Part shown: positions 48,801 to 61,181 of the stretch, piece by piece | Layout of the letters: the number at the start of each line of letters is the position of its first letter | Numbering within the stretch: position 1 is the first letter of the stretch | From: Nymphaea colorata | Taxonomy: Eukaryota > Streptophyta > Magnoliopsida > Nymphaeales > Nymphaeaceae | Assembly: GCF_008831285.2 (NCBI RefSeq) | Contig: NC_045142.1 | Span: 8,162,713-8,226,712 of the forward strand | Length of the DNA stretch: 64,000 bases | Reading direction: 5' to 3' | The notes under the pieces: generated by a model | Seen by the model: only the letters and a program-made list of their open reading frames with translations | Told to the model about the DNA's origin: nothing | The model's database searches: none | Program-made: the position numbers and the translations under genes

Positions 48801-51740
48801 CCGTCTCTGCCCTATGCCTAGGCCTATACAAAACTATGAAACAGTAGGACCTGAGATTGAATGGTTCTCAATGTTGCGAGCTGAAAGGTACTGTAGGTGC
48901 CAAAGGCTGTTCCTGACTTCTATGTTCCCCGACTATATGCCATTGTATCGTTCAATCAAAATTCAGCCATTTTCATGATCCAACGGAATAGATGAGTTGA
49001 AAAAAATGGAAACACAGTTCTATTTTTGAGAGACCAAAATACCTCTCAAAGGAAAAAACAAATGAGTTTTTCTCTTGCCTTGTTTGAGTGATATTTCAAT
49101 CTTTTCAAATACAATTAGATTTGTATTGTTTTCAACTTCATCTCCACCATTGATGTTTGGAAAGTCAATGGTTCAAACAATTCCATCAAGTTTGGTATAT
49201 GATGGTTTGATGACTCAGGCCTAGTTATACGCACACCTTAGTGTACAACCAACATATTTATGCCCTTGTTAATAAACAAAATGGAACTTTTTGTAACAAT
49301 AAAAAAGGTAAACAAAAAAGTGAAAAGACTAAAAAAAACATTTCTTTTTAAATAATTTCAAAAGTTCCTCGACTCTTTCCTTTGATGTATAGGGAAAGGT
49401 ACACGCAACTCACTCTCTTGGACTACCTAAACTCGGTTATACGTACATGGTTTTGAGTACTTTATTCTCTCTTTTTATTCTTCATCTTTCCTTTTCAATT
49501 TTTTCCTCTTCTTTTCTCTAAGGCACAGATGTCATTTTAAATGAAGTGCTAATTAATAAAAGGCTGGAATGACATGTCTACAGGGAGGCTGAAATCAATG
49601 AGAAAAGCTCATCAAAACTAATAGACGCCAAGTGTCAAAAAAAAAACGTGGGTCGGCAACTAATTTTTGAATTCTAAATTCCTATCCATAATGGCAGGTT
49701 CGGTAGCTTGGCATCATCAATTTCCAATAGAAACAGGATGGCTCGCATTTATTTTTGTCGGTTAATATTCCTACAACCTGTAAAAGGACATGAGAAGGCA
49801 GAAGCCTTCAACTTCGAAATAAGCAATAAAACATTATTTTAAGTCAACAATATGCTTTGTGGTAGTTATCCTCTTAAAATTGCTGTTTGCTGTTCAGCAA
49901 GATGGTGATGTTCTCCAAACTCGAAATATTATTTTCAAGTATAAATATGAAGCTTTGACTAATATATGTGTGCGTGTTCAAAAGATATGTGTGAAACTAG
50001 GAAGTTTCTGAAGATTGGAAGATATTGGTTCTAATTGAGAGTTCCTCAAAAGTATCGTACCGTGCATGGCCAAATTCCTGTGTGTCTGACATGACTAGTA
50101 AACTGTTTCTAGATCCTATCCTGACCAGCAAAATTGATAGAAACATTTAGTGCGAAATAAGGATTGGTTATTGGACACAATACAGGTCGGAATTGGACAC
50201 GGAGTGGATTTGTTATCGAACTTTCCATATAATTGTTTGTAAGCATGATTTTACGTGAAATCTCTTGCAGGTTTCCTAATTGACCATTTCTTAGATTACT
50301 TGAATAATATGCTTTCACTAATGCAAATAATGAGGCTGTGTTGTTTGATGCCACGAAGGATTTTTTACTACTTAAAATAAATGTTTGTTCATCGTATTCG
50401 ATGAGACAACAACACCAAGAAACATAGTATAGCTGAGAACTTGGACTATTTTGTGGTGCTTTATAGTGTTGTCTCGTTATGCTTCAACTTGTATATTAGT
50501 GTCTTAATATTTGCAACATAAAAGGTTGATGCTATGATAGTTCAAAACGAACAATGACCACCTACTAGCCCTCGTTTCAAGGAGTTACACCAACCCTATT
50601 GGAGATGAAGACTTTAGCTTTTCCTGTGTCACCCCATATAATGAACAACAAATACCCTCTCACTAATATTTTGCTTCGGACTAACATCCAATAAAAAAAA
50701 GTGGTAAGTCCAACCATTTTTTTTCGTTGGTTATAACCTAGACTATGGTAAGCCCATCCTAGCTATCAGTAGCCCAGGTGCGTGGTGCGTGTAAGGTGAT
50801 TTGAGCCATTTTCCACACGGGCTTACAAAAACAAACCTTCATAATTTTTATATATTTATATCAAGTGCTTAACAAAAGAATTTGTGGCTTGACCGATGAT
50901 TTAGGTCCTTGGGTCATCGATTACCCGCGTAAAGGTGGGCTTGAGGTTGACGTCAACTAAAATATCCCAAGCTACTTTTGATCGACTGATGGCTGTGGGT
51001 ATGTCTGCAGTCTGGCCAGCTTGCCCATATGAGTACTTGGCCAACAATCTCCCCTTTTCTTTTTTTTTTTTTTTTTTTTTTTCTTTTAGTAGGTGCTTGA
51101 AAATCATAGAACTGAAATTCGACTAAGTTCATTCACATATAGAGGTAGCATATGCGATTGGTATGCTTATAGCTGTGGAGGTCTTAAATTTGCACCACGA
51201 TGTTTAATTCATATGATTTCAATGCATGTGAAAGGTTAAAGGGACGTAGCGCAGCTAGTCCAGATAGGCGTTATTTAAAAAAGTTATCTAGTTTGATCAT
51301 TGTGACCATTATTTCTTTGAGTTTAATATCAGAACTGAAGGGTAGTGCACCGTTGTCATCACTAACACCTTAAGCAACTCAGAATCCTGAAAGTGAGGGA
51401 ATGAAGAGGTCTTTGGGGCCTGATTTTCGAGAGTAGTCACTCGAGACAGTTAATTACCCGCATCGCTATCAGTACTAGCGACGATCTTTTCTTTTACATG
51501 GAGGTCAAGTTATTGCCTTTATTAAAATTCAGTAAATGGCTTCTCGCGTACTTTGTGAATTCTGCAAGCTCAATGATTTATTCAAACGGAATTGAACATT
51601 AAATTTTTCGACCAACTAAGTGACATGGGTTTAGGTGTACTACTTGTATGGTCATTTAATACAATGGCGGGTTAATGACAGCAACTGTAATAAATTCCTG
51701 AATTTTGGCCACCAGGGACTCCACAGTGAAGAACTCCCCA
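48801..51740. other. Unassigned DNA downstream of LBD copy 2
   Basis: AT-rich with no recognised gene. It holds a 22-bp poly-T run at 51,061-51,082. This is the 3' flank of LBD copy 2 on the minus strand. Confidence 0.4.
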
Positions 51741-51747
51741 TGATCGA

Positions 51748-52926
51748 TCATGTCCAAAGGGGCTCCAAAAGAACTCCAATGTTCGCATCGTCAAAGAATC
51801 CGCCATATCCCTGCTGAAGCTGCAGATCGTAATCGTTGCCTGTGAATGAGTCGCTTGGAGGGGAGATTGGTTGCAGTGGTTGCGCCATCTCCTTGCACAG
51901 GAGAGCCACCATGTTCGCTTGCTGCGTCTGCATGTTGAGGATCTCCGCCTGCGCCATCGCCAACTGCGACTGCAACTCCCTCAATTGTTTCTGAAGCTGG
52001 AAGATTGCGCCGGCGCAGCCGTAGACGGGGTCCCTGATCCGGGCATTTGCTTCGTACACCAAACTGCTTACTGCATCTGCTCTCTGTGACTCCGGAAGAT
52101 CCTGAAAAATTAATGACATGAGAAGTTAGCAATCGAGAATAGAAGCGGTACAACAGCTCTTCCACTTGAGGGAGAAGCTAAGAGGTTCAGCACAAAGTTC
52201 TTATAAGAAGAGGTCTTGCTAAATAGACGGGTGCCTTCAGGTTCCAAACTTCAATGTGGTCACCTGCCCACTTGGACAAAGTTCTTGTTGTTCAAGTGGC
52301 ATTCGAACTAATGGCGGTGTCTCCATGAAAAGTAAAAGAATGTTTAAGAAATTCAATCTCAACTTGTAAGAAGACCAAAAGACACGGCTATCAATGAAAT
52401 TCTACATTTGAAAAGATGGCACCACAAACCAGAATTTGTCTTATTAATATACTGTCATCAGTTGGCAACTTGGATTTTGGATCAAAATATTAAGGTGGTG
52501 GGGAGCTACGTTTAAGTTAAATGACATACTGCTGCTATTGTTAACACCGAATAATCAACAGAGCTCAGGACCTTAGAGGCAGGATGAATATATATGTCGT
52601 AAGCACTCTTGATTTTTTTATCACGCCTAATCTCCAATAGGAGTAAACGGAAACGATTTTGGTAGAAGGAAAAGCCGAGAGAGGGAGATCAGAACCTGAA
52701 GGAACTTGATAATGTTGCTGGCGCCAAACACGCGGTGAGCCGTAATGAACTTTTGAGGCTCTGAGGGGGGAAAGTAGGGAGCTAGTACGCACTGTTCGAC
52801 GCATCGCCGGCGGAGGATCTTGCAGGCGGCACAGGGAGACGCAATGGGGGCATGATAAGGCGGAGAACGTGTTGGAGAAGAAGAGGAGGAGGGAGAATTC
52901 GTGAGCGAGTCACTTGAGTACTGCAT
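51748..52926 (-). CDS. LOB-domain (LBD) transcription factor, class I, copy 2; two exons
   Basis: Exon 1 is 52926-52696 (77 codons) and exon 2 is 52101-51748 (117 codons plus TGA). They are separated by a 594-bp GT-AG intron (52695-52102) in phase 0, for 194 residues. Start ATG is at 52926; further upstream in this frame the only start-like codon is TTG. Seen: the zinc-finger-like Cys32, 35, 42, 46; the GAS block with FGASNIIKFLQ and an intact RDPVYGCAGAI; and a zipper-like LQKQLRELQSQL repeat. The N-terminal 25 residues are Ser/Pro-rich. Known role of the family: plant-specific nuclear DNA-binding proteins acting in boundary, vascular and lateral organ development. The text resembles the LBD1/LBD11 clade. 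Exon 2 matches the length of the copy at 20.8 kb and both end LWT, so they come from one duplication. No stop or frameshift is seen, so it is probably functional. Confidence 0.95.
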
Positions 52927-53036
52927 CTTCCAAATTGAGGGAGAGGGAAAGTCTTCTTGCAAAAGAAGAACAGACTACAAGAAGGTGAAGGGAAAAAGAG
53001 CGGAGACCTGGCCCTCCTCTGCTCTGAAAGTCGAGA

Positions 53037-53044
53037 TATATATA
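53037..53044 (-). promoter_or_regulatory. TATA box of LBD copy 2
   Basis: The minus strand reads TATATATA about 110 bp upstream of the ATG at 52926, at a distance like that of the paralogue's TATA box. The leader between is purine/pyrimidine-skewed. Confidence 0.55.
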
Positions 53045-53731
53045 CAAGGGGGAGGAAGTAGGGCCACCTTCTAGTGACGTCATGCGCAGAAAGAACCTTG
53101 TTCACACGTCAGGGAGGAAGGGACGTCGGAAGGTCCAACACGTTTTTATTTTGGCTCACAGTCGGTCCGTCGCCGACTTCGGAGGCTTGGCGGGGTCAAA
53201 CAATGGGGACACGCACACGGAAAGGGTCCCCGAATGAGCGAGCAGGAGCAGATTTCTGATTTCCTCTCGGGCGGACCCAAATGAGATTTGTTCGGATCGG
53301 TTCTCCTCTGGTTTGTCACCCTGATCCAGTGCGTATCTACGATTTGGATCCGGGTTTGGATTACTTTTCCTTATTCAAACTTTGGTACCATGGTCATGTT
53401 GGATCCAAAATAGCCTTAGTCCTTTCTGGCAGTTGGGTCCGTCTTCTTTTGCATGGACAGACCGTTCTGCATGTAAGGAGTTCAGTTTGGGAGTTTATTT
53501 TCGGATTGCATGGGTGAGCCCCGACCACTTAATGTTACTAAGGCTTTTGAGAGTCAAAATTAAATCAGTTCAGTATGAAACTTATCAATCTCAGCTTTTG
53601 ATCATTTTTTTTCAAATCACTGTTGAAAGAAGGGGCTGTCAATTAATACTAGCTGATGAAAATACCTTTTTTTTTTCTCTTTTTTTTTATCTCAACCACC
53701 AATCTCAAACAAAAAATAAAGGCTGAGACAG

Positions 53732-53766
<35 letters not shown>

Positions 53767-54800
53767 CATTATTGTTATTATTATTATTATATATAAGGAA
53801 CAAAATCCAAACCCATTCGAATTGATTATTGAAGTATTTGTTTGGCAATCTAACATTCTAAATATAATCTTAGGAATGGTTTGGTGAGAAAGATATATAT
53901 ATTAAGTTATTAACACTTACATGCATGCTCGAGAGATAAGAAACAATTTAAACTTTTGATCTTTTTCAGATTGGCAGTACTTGAGAGAAAAACAAGGCAT
54001 GAAAAATGTAAATTAACTAATAAAAGATGATAAAACTGCCCTATTGCAATTGTTTTTATGTTTTTCTTTCAACTTCTAATCTGAAAAAGATCAAGGATTA
54101 AGATTATTTATACACAGAATTTTGGCGTACTTTGCATTTTCTTCTTAACTTACCAGCTGCTCAATAAGCCAGTGGTGGTTCACACTCTAAAGTTGCTGCA
54201 AAAAAACAAAAAAATCCAAATTTTAATTGCTGCCGAACGCCAAAAGTGCCGAGTCTGCAAACTCAGGTACCAAAATGGTCATCGGTTGGATCAAAGACCA
54301 CAGAGTCCACCAATCAAAGCATATGATGTCCTTAACAAGCTTTCATCAAGAAGGGGAAAATGAGAAAGCTAGGAAGATAATTGTTTGCGAAGGATATTGG
54401 GTCACTATAAATTGGTGTGATTGGAAAGCGTGTGTAAATTGTGCAGTCAAGCGAGCATGAAGAAAAGGAGAATGTAGCCAAAGACTTGACGGGTTCCAAC
54501 ACCAGAACTCTAAGAACAAATCAGATTGGCATAATCTGCGGTAGTGGCTGGAAATGAAAAACTAGGGACGATGACTGACCGATCCGTCGACCCTCGGTCC
54601 GGTCGCCACTTGACTTGCATGACCAATATTGACCGAATGATATTTGAGGAAATTATTCCCGTTTGAGCGTGACTTGCTTTTTCAGGAAAAGCATTCAAGG
54701 AATGTCGAGGGAAGGAAGCACTGGTCAGGAAAAATTTATTGCGGGGCAGTTTTCAAAGTTTCTCTATTCTAAGAAGTAATCATATCTATGGATAGATAAT
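53045..54800. other. Upstream region of LBD copy 2
   Basis: Contains the presumed promoter region of LBD copy 2. The first 300 bp are relatively GC-rich. A TTA trinucleotide repeat occupies 53,732-53,790. Open frames at 53,074-53,726 and 54,172-54,460 have no similarity I can name. Confidence 0.4.
53732..53790. repeat. (TTA)n microsatellite
   Basis: About 19 TTA units, with single-base interruptions (ATC, TTG) in the middle. Confidence 0.93.
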
Positions 54801-54808
54801 AGGAGCAG

Positions 54809-55150
54809 AGTCCAGCCCGAGTCAGCTTTGACTAATAAAACCTCGAACTCGAGAATAGCTCTACGGAAGTAGGTCGAGCTCGACTCGGCAATTACGTGTT
54901 GAGCTTGAGCTCGACTTGACTTAGACTCCATAAACTAGTTTGAAGAGAATTGATATTCATCATTACTTGTTGAGTTTGAGCTCAACTTAATTAAGGCTTA
55001 ACAAATTCGTTTGAATAGAATTGATATTCATCGTTATGTGTTGAGCTCGAAATCAACTCAATTATTTAAACAAGTTGACCAAATGATTTGACTCAAACTC
55101 GTTTACGAGCCGAGCTTTAATGAGTGGAGCTCAACTCGTTGTTCACCCCT
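54809..55150 (-). mobile_element. hAT-like MITE of the GAGCTCGA type with 71-bp internal repeats
   Basis: The right end reads GTTCACCCCTT (complement AAGGGGTGAAC) and the left end TAGGAGCAGAG, weakly inverted to each other. Inside are three units of 71 bp (TGTTGAGCTTGAGCTC, AATTGATATTCATC) starting at 54,897, 54,968 and 55,039, and GAGCTCGA words throughout. Non-coding. The 71-bp array is seen directly; hAT assignment is inferred. Confidence 0.5.
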
Positions 55151-57530
55151 TATTCATATCCATAAATAAGCAAATATTTAAAAGTACACGCATACCAGCC
55201 CACAGCCCACATGTTGCTTCGTCACTGCCGAGCCATATTTCACTAAAAGGAAATCCTTTTAGAGAAAAGGAAACTCAACCGAGTCAGAAAGAAATTTAAA
55301 GTTTGAGATGGTAAAATAAAAAAACAGTTACGTCCACGAAGAATTTGGATAATATACATTTGGCTGCTTTGAGGGTCTGCGTCGCGTGTTTGTTTCCAAA
55401 GACAATTCGTCTCTTCGAGGTGGAGATGGTGGGACCCACGGAACATATTGTTTTCCCATTGCCCATAAATTAAAGAAAAAAGAAAAAAAAAACTAAACTT
55501 AGATAAATTAATGTCTTCTTCTTGAAGGGTGTTTACATAAAGACTCTTTATGGAGAGAAATTGACTTATGTTGGGGCTTGGCTTTGAAATGACCAAAATG
55601 CCCCCTTCATTTTATAAGGGAAATATACTTTATAAAATGACAAAAATACCCATCTAATTAAACCGTGGCAACATGGCTTCTTCTAGTGTTAGAGACATAA
55701 TATACAAAGCCTTCTATGCATATGGGTAAATATGCATAAGCCAGAAAAACGAAAAACAGGAGCTACTCTGAAATTATGCACCGAAGGTGGGCTCATAAAG
55801 AGATTAATTCGTAAAAGGAAAGTTCGAAGTAAGTTATCCACGTGAGTAAGTTCCTTTTGGGGTTGATAGGTGGCTTAACTAGGTCCGAAACTTCGCGCCA
55901 GCTCTTGATAAACCCATTGAATTTGCAGATAAAACTGTGATTTATGTGAACGCTAGCTTGGCTGCGTCCGGGGCTCGGTAGGTTTGGCCGACCTAGACCG
56001 GCTGGGTCACACCTTCCGCCAACCCTATTATGTCACACTTATCAACCGAATGACAGGAAGAATTAGAAGAGCGGAAAAGGACTACAATCTCGTACGAGTC
56101 AGACTTCGCCCACCTAGCACCACCTACCAGCCAACACTACTCCTGGTAGGTTCGCCATGAAAGCGTTTGTTTTGTAGCTTTCCCCTTCCACTCTTGGGAT
56201 CATATGGGTCGTGTTCAATCCAAGGGTCACTATAGACATTTGTGTGTTGAAGAACATGTGCATATTTTAGAAAGTTTCGCGACATGTTTTGGTAGCTTTG
56301 TGGAGGAACTTTCGCCGGCGGCCCATTCGCTTGACGGCCTTGGCCGGCGGCGGTGACATTCCGGTGCATGGATCTGTTACGGATTCGATCGATCACAAGA
56401 AAACAGCGGTTTTAGGTGCTCTAACTTTGTCTCTGCTCAGCCAATCTGGTTTTAAGTCAAACACGATGAAGGGGAATCATCCACGCGTTCAACATGGTTT
56501 CCTATGATCGGACCATGATGCTTTCAGTACCGGATCTGTTACGGTACAAAACTGCCTTTCGTTTTCCTGGCTTTCAAAGTCATGCCAGAAACGAGAGAAC
56601 AATTTCTCAGCATGTCTGGTTCGCAAGGAACCGGTCAGCAATAAAATATTGAACCAAAAAAAAAAAAAAATCAACAGCAGACTAGTTGTTTAAAACACTT
56701 TTCAATACGAATTTAGGAGGTCCGGATTTTACCCCTTACCCAAGTAATATATATATATATATATATATATAAAGATAGATATACACGCACACTATTGCAA
56801 GATTAACCTAGGTAATTGGGTCTCACAAACAGACCCAGTCGTTTATGTCTTCTTAAATTTTATTCCTCAGAATCTATACTGAACGTGTTTTATTACATAT
56901 TTTGCCTTTGAAAGCTACGAAGAGGCGAAGCACTGACTTCACAAGCACGTAAACTTGAAGCTGTTAAAGTGTACCAAAAAAATGAAATATGAACTAAACG
57001 TGGAGAGAACATATGAAAAGAAGACCATAATATATAAATATATATGTGCGTGTTCGTGTAAATGGTGAAAGATAAAGGTAGACAAAGTTCCAAAACATCA
57101 GCAATTAAAACTGAAAAACTGAACATCTTGGAGTTTTACAAATCAGTTTCATGCATTGAAGATTGCATATGAAAGGAAGATGATGACAGCTTGCATATAT
57201 ATGTGGTGAATGAAGGTATCTCCAAAATAAAGATGGCAAGGTTTCGACAAAATCTGCAATCAAAACTTAAAATTTGAATGTCATGGAAATTGTCAACAAA
57301 ATGAGTGCAAGCAAGGGGAAAACAAAGGCGTTAGAGTGGTTTGGCCTCCGGCCACATCCACTATTTCCCGTCTCTCGGCAAATTCCTTGAGAAAGAGTTT
57401 CCATTTCATGAGTATATGAAGTACAATCAGATCCCATTTTAGTGGATTAGGATTATAAAACTTTCCAGCATGAAGTTCTATAATTTCAGTTGTGATTTTC
57501 ATTTCGCTCATACATAGAAAAAAGAAGGAC
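55151..57530. other. Unassigned DNA
   Basis: No gene is recognised. Open frames overlap on opposite strands at 56,124-56,507 in a slightly GC-richer patch, without a family motif. A TA run is at 56,748-56,771. Confidence 0.35.
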
Positions 57531-57539
57531 TACTTCCTA

Positions 57540-58006
57540 TCTTCAGTAGATCTTCATGCCCTTGAGTATTGAAACAGTCTTCATCATCCTTATTCCATGA
57601 GATTGAGTTTGGTTCTCAAAAAGATGAAATTGGATCTATGAAGAGGTTTGCTGAAGTTATAAGCAATTTGGAGGCCTATTGTAACATCCTCCTCCAATAA
57701 TTTGTGATGGATAAGCCTTTCTCCAACAAAATGATAGTCAATTGCTAGTGGCTCTTGCTCACATAAAAATATAACTCTTTGACTATAATTAGCTTCCAAA
57801 TTAACACATTCTAAGACTAGGTTTAGCCCTCCTAGATGCCAAGCTCCTTTAGGAGATATTTTATCCAAAAGGGCACTAAAGCAACTCCTGCACTTACTAT
57901 ATATTCAGCCTCAATGGACGAATAGGATATGTTTTCTGTTTTGAAGATGACGAAGATAATAGCAAACATATCCACTTGTTGGTTGTCTGTGTCATCAGGA
58001 TAGCCT
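57540..58006 (-). pseudogene. Minus-strand copia RNase H fragment
   Basis: Reading down from 58,006: a TDNQQVDMF-like block, then an IEAEYIVSAG-type sequence near 57,910 (the AEAEY box of RNase H), LLKEL, and the open stretch 57,868-57,590 containing EPLAIDYHFVGERLIHHKLL and FSKPL, which is the usual C-terminal end of copia pol. Gag, protease, integrase and RT are absent. Its left border (58,006) coincides with the edge of a MITE-like element. Confidence 0.75.
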
Positions 58007-58441
58007 CATCACAAAAAAAAAAAAAAACCATTTTTATTGACACTAAAAAAACATAAGAAAAGCCTAAAAAAATGTTAGTATAACATTTATTATGTTCGTT
58101 CTAATACTAAACAAAACATCACTGAAGACTATGCTGCTAATGCCTTTACTGACTCTCCTCACAGCATCAACCAATATTAATGTTTTTGGAGTCAGAAACA
58201 CCTGTCGGAAAAAACCATGGCAAATAATTTAGTAACGGAAACTAATGGCACTAAATATCTTTTATTTAATAAAGCTTTATCATCACTGACATTTATGAAC
58301 ATCAGAAAAATATTTTCTTTTCACTGACATCCTCCTTAGTGTCAGTAATTGTTCATCATCACTGATGCGTCTTTACACCAGAAAAAACATTTCACTCACT
58401 TCTTTTTTAGTGTCAGTAAATTTTTTTTTTCAATTGTGGTG
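58007..58441. mobile_element. CACTA-like non-autonomous element
   Basis: The left end CATCACAA plus an A run, then TATTGACACTAAAAAAA; the right end, read as complement, is CACCACAATTG plus an A run, then TTTACTGACACTAAAAAAG. The 435-bp element thus has inverted ends with matching sub-terminal ACTGACACTAA words, and further ACTGACA words inside. No 3-bp target duplication is seen (CCT and TAT flanks). Non-coding. Confidence 0.5.
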
Positions 58442-58482
58442 TATTTTACGTATAATCCTCGTATTGGGAACATACAAGTATA

Positions 58483-58704
58483 TCAAATCTTACACCAAAA
58501 ATGGAAGCTGTATACATCAATAAGCATATAAAAAGATGTGATGTATATTACTAAAATAGTGTGTACAGCCTCAAAAATAGGAGCTATACTTGCTTCCCTT
58601 TTCTCATGGTATAACTTCAGAAGCTTCTTTGCTGGTGTAGTTCCTACAACCAAAGAATTATGAATGAAATGAAACACAATGTCAGGGACATGAAAGTCGG
58701 CCAA
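58483..58704 (-). other. Small open frame of unknown nature
   Basis: 73 codons starting MADFHVPDIVF on the minus strand, between the MITE-like element and the 50-bp repeats. No family recognised, no context to suggest a role. Confidence 0.15.
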
Positions 58705-58793
58705 ATTTTACCAAGAGACTGTACTCATTTTCAATCATTTTTGCAGCGGTTTGGATCTAATTTCAGACCATAAGCCTAATCTCACCCCAAAAT

Positions 58794-59095
58794 AGACTTC
58801 TAGATCCAAATCCAAATCCAAATCTTGACCCTAAATCCAAATTAGACAACTGGATCCATATCCAAACCCAAATCTCGACCCTAGATCCAAAACAGACTTC
58901 TAAACCCATATCCAAATCCAAAATTCGATCCTATATCCAAAACAGACCTTTATATCCATGTCCAAGTTGAAATCTCGATCCTAGATCCAAAATAGACCTC
59001 TAGACCCATATCTAAATCCAAATGCAAGGTTTAAATATAAAATCAGACTTAAGATCCAGATTTACGTCCAACTCTACATCATATATCCAAAAATC
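58794..59095. repeat. 50-bp minisatellite, about six units
   Basis: Successive 50-bp units start AGACTTCTAGATCC or variants at 58,794, 58,844, 58,894, 58,944 and 58,994, with a weaker sixth. Each contains CCAAATCC and TCGACCCTAGATCCAAAA-like words. Scattered substitutions but constant length. Confidence 0.88.
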
Positions 59096-59549
59096 ACACC
59101 TTAATCCGAAATACAAAGCTAAAGTTTGTAATTGAACCCAACAGGCAAAATCAAGTCCGAATCAGGATATCGAGCAATAAAGCTGCTCTCTGGCTCAAAT
59201 TAGATTTAAAACAAAAGTTTGGCTCCAAATCAAAAATTTCAACTCAAAATGTAAAAAGTCGAGATCAAAATAACAATTTCCAACCTTATTTAGCACCGCA
59301 TGTGCACTCATAAACCTATGTTTTGTTTTGCGCCTTAATTTGAGCCTTGGACTTCGATCTAAGCGCTTTCGCGACCAAGCAAACTCAATATGGATCTAAA
59401 ATGAGCCCCGAAACCCAAATGAATGCTGGACTGATTTATTTTTATTAAAAGAACATTTTACCCTTCAAAATGTACATTTTACAAATAAATTTTATATATT
59501 TGTGGGTGGACCCCACCAAAGGCAGCATAAACCCTCCTCATTGGCCCAT
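59096..59549. other. Unassigned AT-rich DNA next to repeat copy B
   Basis: Words such as ATCCAAA and TTTGGCTC resemble the leader-like DNA after copy A (5.2-6.1 kb). No gene. Confidence 0.35.
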
Positions 59550-60935
59550 AACTGGGCTAATAGAGGGGGGAGATGTGCCTTGGCCACCTGCTCTGCCACG
59601 ACAGCACCCAGGTGCTATCAAGTTAGGCTCTGTCACGCCAGATGTGCAGCTCATGGGGTCAACCCTGGCCGCGTGGATTGAGCGGGGCTGCACCCTATCT
59701 GGGCTGCGGCTTTTTGGCATGTTGAGTGGGCTCTAGCCATGCAAATACCCTACACCACCTAAAAGGTATTTGTAAGGTTAAGAGCAACTCCTTTTTGGTC
59801 AAAACTTATTTTAAAAAAAAAAATAAATTTAAACAATTTTAAAATTTGCACGAAAATCTTGTTAAATTAAAAAAAAAAAAATCAAAATTTGTATTTTAGT
59901 TCCAAAACTCTTTATTTCTTTCCCAAAAAGACTTAGAGTGTTTCTCCCAGTTCTCCCTCCATTTCTCTCCTCTTCTCTTTTTCTTCTTGTCTTCGTCATT
60001 TCCAACTTTGAGAGCAAACTTCTTCTTCAACTTCCACTCTTCAAGGGAGCACGAGAAGATCTTTTAGGAAGATATTTTCAATACATTGGAAGCTCATTTG
60101 GGGAGGCTTGAAGAACGTATGAGAAGAAGATTTGTTCCCTTCAACCACTCTACTTAGAGGTAAATATCCTATTTGTTTTTCCTACCTTTACAATTACATA
60201 AGATAGCTCTAAAATCTCATCTCTGGCTCTTGGGTGTACCAAGTGCATGAGTAAGGTAAAACAAAATCTCATTTTTTTTCTAGGTTTCAAGTATGTTTCT
60301 TTCTTCGCTTTGCTCATTGAATGTGTGCATTGTTCATGTTTGAGATAATGTTCATGCATAGTTCATTCTTTTTTAATAAATATGTGAATGAATGGTAAGA
60401 ACTAGTGACTCGGTAGAGATTCCTTTATTATCATATAAATTTTTGAGGTTAAGATTTGTTCAACCCAAGAAAACCCTTACGATTATATACATGTTAAAGA
60501 GCAATTTCTTGAAATTCTTACATTTGTTATTGATTATTTTTTTAGTCATTCAATTAGGGTTCCCAAGGTGAGATTTCTCATATTTTTCTTATACTCAATG
60601 ATGGAAGAAATAAGTTTCCTTGTAATAAATGAAATAATTATTATTTTAAATACTTACATGAAAATATTTTTGGGACTTGTTTTCAAAAGAATTTCAAAAG
60701 TAGGAACCTTACTCAATGAGGCTTTAGAGACTTAGCATCGGCTCTTGCATGAGTCTAACTTCTTCTCCAACCTACATAGAAAAGTCAAAGTCGAAAAAAG
60801 CTCCAAGTTATCTCTTGATTTTAATTTTCATATATGCATATGTGTACGAATACATATATATACTATGAAAATGAATCTCCTCTTGCTAATCTCTCTTTCT
60901 CTTTTCCTCTTTGATTTATAATCTTCTTTGCTAAT

Positions 60936-60981
<46 letters not shown>

Positions 60982-61033
60982 TCTTCTCATTCTCTCTTGC
61001 TTTGATTTAAAATCTTCTTTATAAATTTTCATA

Positions 61034-61080
<47 letters not shown>

Positions 61081-61150
61081 TTCCCTCTTTCCAAAATCTT
61101 TCTCACTCTTCACTTTAAAGTCTTTTTTTATAAATTTTTACTTATGTGTG

Positions 61151-61181
<31 letters not shown>

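Noticed and set aside
52605-52962. Longer LBD copy 2 N-terminus starting at 52,962
   Set aside because: That frame begins with TTG; the first ATG in frame is at 52,926, which fits the family's usual short Ser/Pro-rich start.
56124-56507. Opposed open frames in a slightly GC-richer patch
   Set aside because: They overlap on both strands with no recognisable domain.
60931-61113. Minus-strand open frame rich in Tyr-Ile
   Set aside because: It is the translation of TA microsatellites.
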